Source of the DNA: Limivivens faecihominis
Lineage (GTDB): Bacteria > Bacillota > Clostridia > Lachnospirales > Lachnospiraceae
Assembly (NCBI RefSeq): GCF_020686945.1
Contig: NZ_JAJEPR010000038.1
Span: forward strand, 1 to 32,104
Length of the DNA: 32,104 bases
Reading direction: 5' to 3'
A model generated the notes under the pieces. That model did not search any database, was not told where the DNA came from, and saw only the letters and a program-made list of their open reading frames with translations. Positions 26,393 to 32,104 of this stretch are shown here, piece after piece (the first letter of the stretch is position 1; every line of letters begins with the position of its first letter). A program made the position numbers and the translations under genes.

Positions 26393-26860
26393 ATGGCAGC
26401 AGAAGAAAATACCAACTGGTCCCAGTCTGTGACCGGGATCGTGATCAGAGATAACAAGGTACTTCTGGCCCGTCACACCTACGGGCCGGGCAAAGGAAAG
26501 CTCATCGTGCCGGGCGGTTATGTGAAATGGCAGGAATCTCCCCAGGAGGCCCTGAAAAGAGAGTACATGGAGGAGACCGGCGTGGCGGTGGAGCCCCTGG
26601 ACGTCATCGGCATCCGCTTCAATCAGAAGGACTGGTATGTGGCCTTCCGGGCGGAGTACAAAGGCGGCCGGGCCGTTTCCGACGGGGACGAGAACAGCGA
26701 AGTCCTCTGGCTGGATGTGGAGGAAGCGCTGAGCCGTGAGGACGTTCCGGATCTCACGAAAAAACTGATCCAAAGCGCGCTCTCCGGAAAAAGCATGAAG
26801 CACATCGATTACAAAGGCACGACGAGATACGGAGAATACAGCTTTTATAGCTTTGAATAA
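26393..26860 (+). CDS. Nudix hydrolase
   Basis: A 155-residue cytoplasmic protein, normal length. The Nudix box GX5EX7REX2EEXGX is intact in GYVKWQESPQEALKREYMEETGV, near residues 42-66, so Mg-dependent hydrolysis of nucleoside diphosphate-linked compounds is expected. The substrate cannot be read from sequence. An AGGAGG site precedes ATG 26393. It is separated by only nine bases from the SNF2 helicase, so the two are co-transcribed, which hints at nucleotide-pool or DNA-maintenance roles. Confidence 0.93.
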   Translation: MAAEENTNWSQSVTGIVIRDNKVLLARHTYGPGKGKLIVPGGYVKWQESPQEALKREYMEETGVAVEPLDVIGIRFNQKDWYVAFRAEYKGGRAVSDGDENSEVLWLDVEEALSREDVPDLTKKLIQSALSGKSMKHIDYKGTTRYGEYSFYSFE

Positions 26861-26867
26861 GAAAAAG

Positions 26868-26902
26868 AAACCCCACACTTCACAGCGAAATGTGGGGTTT
26901 TT
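26868..26902. terminator. Bidirectional terminator between convergent genes
   Basis: AAACCCCACA (26868-26877) pairs perfectly with TGTGGGGTTT (26891-26900), with T-runs on both strands. It serves the Nudix gene and the PLP enzyme gene. Confidence 0.93.
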
Positions 26903-26914
26903 AATCGTAAAATT

Positions 26915-28090
26915 TTAGATGGCTGCGAGGGCCTGCCCGAGATCCTGAATCAGGACATCGGCTCCTTCGAGACCGCAGTGGATGCGGATGAGGCATTTGC
27001 CATCTGGTACGCCCCGAAGATCAAGTTCTTCCTGGGAAGAACGATAGAGCGGAGCCATCACAAGGCTTTCAAAGCCGCCCCAGGAGCAGCCGATTTTGAA
27101 GATCTTCAGCTGGTCGATGAAGAAGGGCACTTTTTCCACGGGAGCGTCGATGATGAAACTCAGAAGTCCCGTGTGGCCGATCTGCTGTTTCTCGATGAGT
27201 TCCCGCTGGGGATTGGATTTGAGACCTGTGTAGAAGACCTGCTTCACCTTCGGATGCTGCTCCAGATAGGAAGCGACCTTCATGGCATTTTCCTGGTGCA
27301 TGGCGAGACGGGCCGGCAGAGTCCGGATGCCGCGGATTACGAGCCAGGCCTCCATGGGTCCGATGATGCCGCCGTAGAGTGCGCGCTCCTGCTCACGAAT
27401 CCGTTTCATGAGGGTTTCATCCTTGGAAACTAGGACGCCGCCGATGATATCGCTGTGGCCGCCGAGATATTTGGACATCGTGTGCATGACGATATCGATG
27501 CCGAAATCCAGGGGCTTCTGGTAGTAGGGAGAGCAGCAGCTGTTGTCGATGTAGGTCGTCACATGATGTTTTTTGGCGATTTTCGCGATGGCTTCGAGAT
27601 CAACGACGGTGAAAACGAAGGTGGCGGGGCTTTCGAGGATAATCAGGGAAGTTTCCGGCCGGATTGCTGCCTCCAGCTCCTCAAGGTCCGTTCCATGAAG
27701 AAAGGTCACGGTCATATGGAATTTCTCGACACAGTATCTGGAGATGAAATCCTTCAAAGGCCCGTAAGTGTTGTGCAGGCAGATGATATGGCTGCCTGTG
27801 CTGCAGGTGGCCATGACGGCAGCTGTGCCGGCGGCCATGCCGGAAGCGAAGGCGAGGGCCATGGTTCCGTGCTCCAGCTCCGCGATTTTCCGCTCCATGA
27901 TATGGGCTGTCGGGTTGGATTCCCGCCCGTAAATGAAGCTGTCCTCCTTGTAATCGTCAAAGTTGAGATAAGACTCAAAATCCGGGAACACATGAAGAGA
28001 GTTCATGAAAATCGGCGGAACCACAGCTCCGAGATATTTCTCGTACTCGTCGCCGGTGTGGGTGATAGTGAGAAGATCGTTCATGTTCAT
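26915..28090 (-). CDS. Cys/Met-metabolism PLP-dependent enzyme (cystathionine synthase/lyase family)
   Basis: A 391-residue cytoplasmic fold-type I PLP enzyme, full length. The PLP lysine is about Lys207 in MHTMSKYLGGHSDIIGG. Other family marks are YGRESNPT near residue 54 (usual form YSRxxNPT) and ASGMAAGTAAVMA at about 82. The family covers cystathionine gamma-synthase, cystathionine lyases and methionine gamma-lyase; I cannot choose among them. An AGGAGG site precedes the start at 28090. It lies 17 bases downstream of the M20 dipeptidase gene and is probably co-transcribed with it, which hints at amino acid salvage from sulfur-containing dipeptides. Confidence 0.93.
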   Translation of the reverse strand: MNMNDLLTITHTGDEYEKYLGAVVPPIFMNSLHVFPDFESYLNFDDYKEDSFIYGRESNPTAHIMERKIAELEHGTMALAFASGMAAGTAAVMATCSTGSHIICLHNTYGPLKDFISRYCVEKFHMTVTFLHGTDLEELEAAIRPETSLIILESPATFVFTVVDLEAIAKIAKKHHVTTYIDNSCCSPYYQKPLDFGIDIVMHTMSKYLGGHSDIIGGVLVSKDETLMKRIREQERALYGGIIGPMEAWLVIRGIRTLPARLAMHQENAMKVASYLEQHPKVKQVFYTGLKSNPQRELIEKQQIGHTGLLSFIIDAPVEKVPFFIDQLKIFKIGCSWGGFESLVMAPLYRSSQEELDLRGVPDGKCLIRIHCGLEGADVLIQDLGQALAAI

Positions 28091-28107
28091 TTGTGCCTCC
28101 TGTAAAT

Positions 28108-29481
28108 TTATTTGGTGAAAAGCAGATACATGGCCTCCAGGCAGATCTGAGCATGGGTAAAGAAGTTTTCCAGACTGATCTGCTCGTTACAGTTATGGGC
28201 ATGATTGTCGATGGTGCCCGGAAATTCCGGTCCGAAGCCGACCGCCCGGTTGTTGGTGTGGCGGGCATAGGTGCCGCCGCCAGTGGAATAAAGGACGCAG
28301 GGTTCGCCGGTGGCGGACTCGTAGGCTTCCTTCAGGCGCTGGATCAAAGGCTGATCCTCAGGGATATAAAGAGGATCTACACGGTTCGGAATCGTGGTTT
28401 CAAGCCCAAAGGCTGCCGCTGCTTTGGCTGCGGTCTCAAAAATCCACTGATAATCTTTCGTGACAGGATAACGGATATCCACAGAAGCATGGGCTGCCGT
28501 TTCACTGATTTCCAGAATCCCAAGGTTCAGGGAGAGCTTTCCGGAAGGTTCATCGGAAAGCGCAATGCCGAGGCTCGTTCCTTCGGTCTCTATGCCAATG
28601 TGCCGGTGAAGGAAGGCAAGAAGCGGGCCCGTTTCCTCTGCTGAAAAGACTTCAAAGAGAAGACAGATCAGGTTGGAAGCCGCATTGAAGCCAAGTTCCG
28701 GCTGGGCGCCGTGGGAGGCGGTGCCGAGGGAAAGAATCGTGGTAATTTCGCCCTCTCTGCTGAGCTTAAAATGCTCCTGGTCAGCCAGGCTTGCCAGCTT
28801 TTGATGCTGTTCTTCCGTGCAGCAGATCTTTGCCGTAGCTTTTGCCGGAACCGCGTTTACAGCCAGTCCGGCCTGAAATTCGCGGACGCAGGAGCCCTGG
28901 CCTTTTTCTGTGTGGAAATCCAGGCGGAGGATTCCTTTTTCACACTGGCAGATTCCGTAGCCGCAGTCCGGCGTAAAGCCCATGACCGGGTAGGGATGCT
29001 TCGTATAGAAACGGTCCAGATCGTCGCTGGCGATCTCCTCGCCGGAACCGAAGACCGTACGGAGTACATATTTTCCCTGGATGCCGGCATCCTTCAGGGC
29101 TTTCAGGCAGTAGAGAGCGACGATGGCAGCGCCCTTATCGTCAGAGACGCCGCGGCCGTAGGCCATGCCGTCCTTAATCACCATCTGAAACGGGTCCGTA
29201 TCCCAGCCATCTCCGGCGGGAACGACATCCACATGGGTGAGTACGTCCACATACTCGGTTCCTGTTCCGTAATAGACGGCACCGGCATAATTGTCCGTGT
29301 TCTCCGTCTCAAATCCCATGTTCTTTGCCATGGAAAGAATGCATTCCAGCGCCTGGGCCGGGGCTTCACCGAAGGGTTTACCGGGAAGAGGGTGTGTGCA
29401 GACGGAAGGAACCGCGATCAGCTTTGCCAGATCGCGTAAAATATCGTCCCGGTATTTTAAAATTTCATGTCCGAATTTCAT
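28108..29481 (-). CDS. M20-family metallo-dipeptidase (PepV/Sapep type)
   Basis: A 457-residue cytoplasmic zinc/manganese dipeptidase. Metal-site motifs are intact: THVDVVPAGDGW (His83, Asp85), GRGVSDDKGA (Asp114/115), GSGEEIASDD (catalytic Glu148/149), Asp172 in TPDCGYG, and His429 in AHNCNEQ. The dimerisation-type lid domain fits between about 190 and 330. I chose the start at 29481 with a GTGAGG site; another ATG lies 9 codons upstream with a weaker site. It is followed after 17 bases by the PLP enzyme gene. It cleaves dipeptides imported by the cell; which ones is not known. Confidence 0.93.
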   Translation of the reverse strand: MKFGHEILKYRDDILRDLAKLIAVPSVCTHPLPGKPFGEAPAQALECILSMAKNMGFETENTDNYAGAVYYGTGTEYVDVLTHVDVVPAGDGWDTDPFQMVIKDGMAYGRGVSDDKGAAIVALYCLKALKDAGIQGKYVLRTVFGSGEEIASDDLDRFYTKHPYPVMGFTPDCGYGICQCEKGILRLDFHTEKGQGSCVREFQAGLAVNAVPAKATAKICCTEEQHQKLASLADQEHFKLSREGEITTILSLGTASHGAQPELGFNAASNLICLLFEVFSAEETGPLLAFLHRHIGIETEGTSLGIALSDEPSGKLSLNLGILEISETAAHASVDIRYPVTKDYQWIFETAAKAAAAFGLETTIPNRVDPLYIPEDQPLIQRLKEAYESATGEPCVLYSTGGGTYARHTNNRAVGFGPEFPGTIDNHAHNCNEQISLENFFTHAQICLEAMYLLFTK

Positions 29482-29600
29482 AAAAATGACCTCACTTTCT
29501 ATTTGCATTTTACCTTAATATGAGATAACATGGAAGGCTATTAGGAAAAATAGAGATAAATTTGTTCAAAATTACTTTAAGGGAGGTTGAGATAATCAGT

Positions 29601-29799
29601 ATGGAGAATGATATTGCACTAATTACTCTAATATCAAAAGATTTACTCTATGTGAAGTTCGCATGGGCAGCGGTACCTTTGGGGCCGAGACACGGCAGAA
29701 TCCTATGAATATAATGAAGAGACTAAGAGTGATCTTCAGAATCTCCTGTACTATCCGATCAACAACAGAACCTTCTTTGGCTATGTGACAAGAGGCTGA
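29601..29799 (+). pseudogene. Possible frameshifted remnant of a small gene
   Basis: Two short reading frames abut. The first is 35 codons from ATG 29601 (MENDIALITLISKDLLYVKF and on), ending at TGA 29706-29708. The second, +1 relative to it, gives 34 protein-like residues from about 29698 (ESYEYNEETKSDLQNLL, YYPINNRTFFGYVTRG) to a TGA at 29799. A GGGAGG lies about 14 bases before the ATG. A single base change in length would join them. I do not recognise the family, and chance cannot be excluded. Confidence 0.3.
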
Positions 29800-29813
29800 C
29801 TTTTTCATAGAAA

Positions 29814-29847
29814 GAGGAGCTGTAAATACAGATGTTTGCAGCTCCTC
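29814..29847. terminator. 13-bp stem-loop of uncertain role
   Basis: GAGGAGCTGTAAA (29814-29826) pairs with TTTGCAGCTCCTC (29835-29847) with one G-T wobble. No T-run follows on the plus strand; TTTC follows on the minus strand. It could be a weak terminator for the remnant gene. Confidence 0.45.
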
Positions 29848-29880
29848 GTTGTCCTGTTTAAAAAAAAATTAAAAAAAGAT

Positions 29881-29909
29881 TTGACAATCCTGCCGACCTG
29901 TGTTAGAAT
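29881..29909 (+). promoter_or_regulatory. Sigma-A type promoter of tRNA-Gly
   Basis: TTGACA (29881-29886) and TAGAAT (29904-29909) are separated by exactly 17 bases, 30 bases upstream of the mature tRNA 5' end. Confidence 0.85.
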
Positions 29910-29939
29910 AATCAACGTTCCAAACAGAATATGTTTTAT

Positions 29940-30010
29940 GCGGGTGTAGTTCAATGGTAGAACACCAGCCTTCCAAGCTGGATACGTGGGTTCGATTCCC
30001 ATCACCCGCT
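29940..30010 (+). tRNA. tRNA-Gly (anticodon TCC)
   Basis: A 71-base cloverleaf is visible. Acceptor GCGGGTG pairs with CACCCGC. The D-arm is GTTC/GAAC. The anticodon stem CCAGC/GCTGG encloses loop CTTCCAA with anticodon TCC, which reads GGA. The T-arm is GTGGG-TTCGATT-CCCAT. The CCA end is not encoded. It is a single tRNA gene with its own promoter and terminator. Confidence 0.96.
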
Positions 30011-30021
30011 TTTTTCTGTGT

Positions 30022-30054
30022 AGTCCGGAAAATCTAAACTTCCGGGCTTTTTTC
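30022..30054 (+). terminator. Terminator of tRNA-Gly
   Basis: AGTCCGGAA (30022-30030) pairs with TTCCGGGCT (30040-30048) with one wobble, followed by a run of T. Confidence 0.85.
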
Positions 30055-30157
30055 TTTTATTCTTTTTTAAGTTTTGCGGTTTCTGAATTTAAATTCCGTT
30101 TAAGGAAAAAGGATATGATACGAACCATGGAAAAATGGATAGTGAAGGAGAAGTAAG

Positions 30158-30451
30158 ATGGCAGAAGAAAAGAATAAGCGGAAAAAATGGCCTGTGGCCG
30201 TCGGCATTGCGGGCGTCGTTGTCGTTGCGGCGGCAGTCACCGATACCTGGGGCGGCGTGGCAGGTATGGCCTTAAGCCAGCTGGTTCTCACGATCCTGAA
30301 TGCAGTATTCACGGATTATCATTTTGCCATTTCCTTAAGTGTGGGAGGCCTGGCCTTAGGCTTTTCCGTGGGAGTGGGCCTGATCTTTGGTATCTATCCG
30401 GCTAACAAGGCGGCCAAGTTAAAACCGATCAATGCATTGAGATACGAGTAA
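30158..30451 (+). pseudogene. Chimeric remnant: MacA-like N-terminus joined to MacB-like C-terminus
   Basis: A 97-residue reading frame. Residues 1 to about 27 (MAEEKNKRKKWPVAVGIAGV and on) look like the charged cytosolic start and membrane anchor of a MacA/HlyD-type adaptor. From about residue 31 it reads like the last part of a MacB/FtsX-type permease, ending with GLIFGIYPANKAAKLKPINALRYE, which matches the conserved C-terminus of that family. No adaptor core, ATPase or extracytoplasmic domain is present. It keeps a good ribosome site (GGAG) and an open frame, so a small membrane protein could still be made. The simplest reading is an in-frame deletion across a macAB-type operon. Confidence 0.6.
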
Positions 30452-30457
30452 AAAAAT

Positions 30458-30497
30458 ACAGGACTCTGAGTGGAAAAAATCCATTTCAGGGTCCTGT
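30458..30497. terminator. Stem-loop between the chimeric ORF and HAD gene
   Basis: ACAGGACTCTGA (30458-30469) pairs with TCAGGGTCCTGT (30486-30497) with one wobble. It is between convergent genes and is probably a shared terminator. The T-run is poor on the plus strand; on the minus strand the stem ends TGTATTTTTTTA. Confidence 0.7.
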
Positions 30498-30516
30498 TCG
30501 TTGTATACAAGAAGTT

Positions 30517-31146
30517 TTAGTCCCAGATGGGCAGTGTCAGGAGCTCTTTGGGCTCGGCGATCCGATAAGCCGGGGCGGGTGTGTTTCCGAAACCATAATC
30601 GGCCAGGATAAAAGGCACGTCCGCTTTCTGGCAGGCGTCGGCATCTCCCTGGGTGTCGCCCACATAGAAGACCTTTTTCAGATTATACTGTTTCATGAGG
30701 CGGCGGATCGTCACATCCTTCTGGCAGTTGGTATCTCCGTAGCAGAGATGGCCGGTGATGTAGGGCTTCAGCGGTGTGGTATCAAGAAGGGCTTCAATAT
30801 AGCCTTTCTGGCAGTTACTCACAATGAAAAGGGGGCAGCGTGTGGATAATTCCTGAAAAGTCTCGAGGATCTGTGGATAAAGCGGCACCGGCTCCTGGTA
30901 GAGAAGCTGGTTCTCTTTCTGAAAGCAGATATCGCCAAGGCGCGGATGCTCGCTCATCGGGATTCCCTTGAAGATCTTAAGACAGATCTCATCCATGGGT
31001 TTTCCGAAAAGGGTTTTTAAGAGGTCGCCGGTGACATCGGCGGGCAGGTTTGTTTCTGTCTCCAGCACATAATTCCAGGCTTTGGCCACGAGGTCTGTGG
31101 AATCCCAGAGGGTTCCGTCTACGTCAAAAATCAGTCCGTCTAGCAT
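30517..31146 (-). CDS. HAD-superfamily hydrolase (phosphoglycolate phosphatase-like)
   Basis: A 209-residue cytoplasmic enzyme, normal length for subfamily IA. Motif I is IFDVDGTLWDS (nucleophile Asp8, Asp10), motif II is FIVSNCQKGY, and motif IV is YVGDTQGDADAC. A helical cap lies at about 15-80. It removes phosphate from a small organic phosphate; the substrate is not defined. An AAAGGAAA site precedes the start at 31146. It is convergent with the small chimeric ORF and divergent from the next gene. Confidence 0.92.
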   Translation of the reverse strand: MLDGLIFDVDGTLWDSTDLVAKAWNYVLETETNLPADVTGDLLKTLFGKPMDEICLKIFKGIPMSEHPRLGDICFQKENQLLYQEPVPLYPQILETFQELSTRCPLFIVSNCQKGYIEALLDTTPLKPYITGHLCYGDTNCQKDVTIRRLMKQYNLKKVFYVGDTQGDADACQKADVPFILADYGFGNTPAPAYRIAEPKELLTLPIWD

Positions 31147-31282
31147 GTGTGATTTCCTTTCTTTTTTATAGTAATTCCCGAAAAGGATTCCCGGGAAAAT
31201 TTGTTCATAATCCTGTCCAGTGTATCATGGTTCCGGTACGCAGGCAAGCCCCGCTTTTTGTGTGCGGAGAAAACGGTTGTGA

Positions 31283-31311
31283 TTGTGGTATTTGCAGGAG
31301 AATGGTATAAT
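31283..31311 (+). promoter_or_regulatory. Promoter with extended -10 for the 216-residue protein
   Basis: TTGTGG (31283-31288) and TATAAT (31306-31311) are separated by 17 bases. A TG dinucleotide at 31303-31304 makes an extended -10. Confidence 0.65.
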
Positions 31312-31349
31312 GGAGAGCAGAGACCAGAAGAACAGGAGAGCGGAACTAT

Positions 31350-32000
31350 ATGAGAAAAAGTACACAACCGGCCCGCCATAGAAACGGGGCCTGGCAGAGC
31401 AGTAATGAGATGGGAAGCATTCGGGATTACGGCACCCTTCCCACGGAGCATATCAGTCTGAAGGAGAGCACCTTCGGCCAGGCCGCGGAGCTGAAAATTC
31501 AGCTGGATCTGAACCCGGAGGAGATAACCAGTTATCGCCGTTTCATGAATGAAACGAAAAAAATCCTGTATACAGAGTTTGTATACAAAGAGACGCCGGT
31601 AAAAATCCTTGCGTTTGCTTCAAAAAAAGAGGATCTTCTTTATTATGAGATTACGGCGGAGAACACCTGCCTGAATCTGACGGCAAAGGTAAAACCGGCG
31701 GAGGAGAAGGCTTACCGGAATTATAATCTGGGCGGATTTTATTTTGAGGAGGAGCGAAAAGGAACCTTCCTGATCGGAAAGGGAGAGCTGAAAGCGGACG
31801 GTTTTCCGAAGGCGGACGAAAAAGGCCTTCATATTAAAAACGCGTCGAGAGTGGCCTTTCGCATCCATCTGGCTTCCAGCCGGAGAAAGGCTTCTGTCAC
31901 TCCCCTTTGTCAGGCCATGGACATGCAGATGAGTATGAACCGGTATCTCGCAAAGACTGACGATATTTCCAGGGAAAAGCTGATCGAAATGCAGAAATAA
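31350..32000 (+). CDS. Protein of unknown function, resembles part of a glycoside hydrolase N-terminal beta-sandwich
   Basis: A 216-residue protein with no signal peptide or membrane segment. The segment YRRFMNETKKILYTEFVYKETPVKILAFASKKEDLLYYEITAEN (about residues 67-111) resembles the N-terminal beta-sandwich of GH95/GH65-type glycosidases, where a similar run (YRRxLDL ... VxYTRE ... FAS) recurs; this is a weak visual match. The catalytic barrel is absent, so if the match is real this is a remnant or non-catalytic derivative. It has its own promoter and an AGGAG site 11 bases before ATG. An AAAGGAG site follows the stop, but only a five-codon GTG frame lies after it. Confidence 0.7.
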   Translation: MRKSTQPARHRNGAWQSSNEMGSIRDYGTLPTEHISLKESTFGQAAELKIQLDLNPEEITSYRRFMNETKKILYTEFVYKETPVKILAFASKKEDLLYYEITAENTCLNLTAKVKPAEEKAYRNYNLGGFYFEEERKGTFLIGKGELKADGFPKADEKGLHIKNASRVAFRIHLASSRRKASVTPLCQAMDMQMSMNRYLAKTDDISREKLIEMQK

Positions 32001-32044
32001 TTCTGTTTTCCGGGAAAAAGGAGACTGGTACAGTGAATATTAAG

Positions 32045-32104
32045 TAACCGCCATATTGACTTGTCTGATTTTTCATCTGCTGCGTTGTCGTCAATCGACG
32101 TAGC
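32045..32104. repeat. Start of an intergenic repeat cut by the window edge
   Basis: GTCTGATTTTTCAT (32063-32076) occurs as an exact reverse complement at 6965-6978, inside the MITE-like element. The end GCTGCG/CGTAGC (32079-32104) forms a stem-loop. The sequence continues past the window. Confidence 0.5.

Larger units (their letters stand above)
29482..29939. other. 458-bp intergenic stretch with possible gene remnant and hairpin
   Basis: It holds a possible frameshifted gene fragment at 29601-29799, a 13-bp stem-loop at 29814-29847, and the promoter of tRNA-Gly at 29881-29909. No intact gene is supported. The M20 gene promoter should lie in its left part on the minus strand, but I could not assign it. 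Confidence 0.7.

Noticed and set aside
25484..26878. 464-codon open frame on the minus strand across the SNF2 and Nudix genes
   Set aside because: It is a shadow of two well-supported genes on the other strand and resembles no protein family.

Overview
The window looks like chromosomal DNA from a Gram-positive gut-type member of the Clostridia, most probably Lachnospiraceae. This is an inference. It rests on moderate GC, strong GGAGG-type ribosome binding sites, BspA-type leucine-rich and InlB B-repeat surface proteins, a binding-protein-dependent sugar ABC transporter with GH1 and GH43 enzymes, and many short hairpin repeats between genes. I see no phage structural genes, integrase, transposase, rRNA or CRISPR array.

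Left part (1-7561). A sugar-uptake operon comes first: two MalF/MalG-type permeases, a GH1 beta-glucosidase-type enzyme and a GH43-CBM6 enzyme. The binding protein and ATPase are not in view. It converges on a secreted transglutaminase-like/Big2/BspA-LRR protein on the minus strand. That gene is bracketed by short related sequences forming terminal inverted repeats. One inter-gene element (6932-7183) is packed with perfect hairpins. A separate hairpin repeat occurs three times (1-85, 7316-7402, 7500-7541); the third copy carries compensatory base changes.

Centre (7562-18440). This is the least ordinary part. A regulator fuses an N-terminal BRO-N (phage antirepressor-type) domain to a C-terminal LuxR helix-turn-helix. 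It precedes an 8.6-kb gene for a 2852-residue secreted multi-repeat protein. A minimal subtilisin-like protease follows, overlapping the giant gene by ATGA; it has a complete Asp-His-Ser triad but no signal peptide. I propose, as inference, that the three form one regulator / surface protein / protease module.

Right part (18441-32104). An AraC-type regulator and a MATE exporter diverge from a short intergenic region holding a perfect palindrome. Then come a secreted two-part protein of unknown function, a SWIM-SNF2 helicase with a co-transcribed Nudix hydrolase, and a minus-strand operon of an M20 dipeptidase and a Cys/Met-metabolism PLP enzyme. After these lie a possible gene remnant, tRNA-Gly(TCC) with a clear promoter, and a 97-residue ORF that looks like an in-frame deletion chimera of a MacA-type adaptor and a MacB-type permease. 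The window closes with a HAD phosphatase, a 216-residue protein resembling part of a glycoside hydrolase N-terminal domain, and the start of another hairpin-rich repeat.
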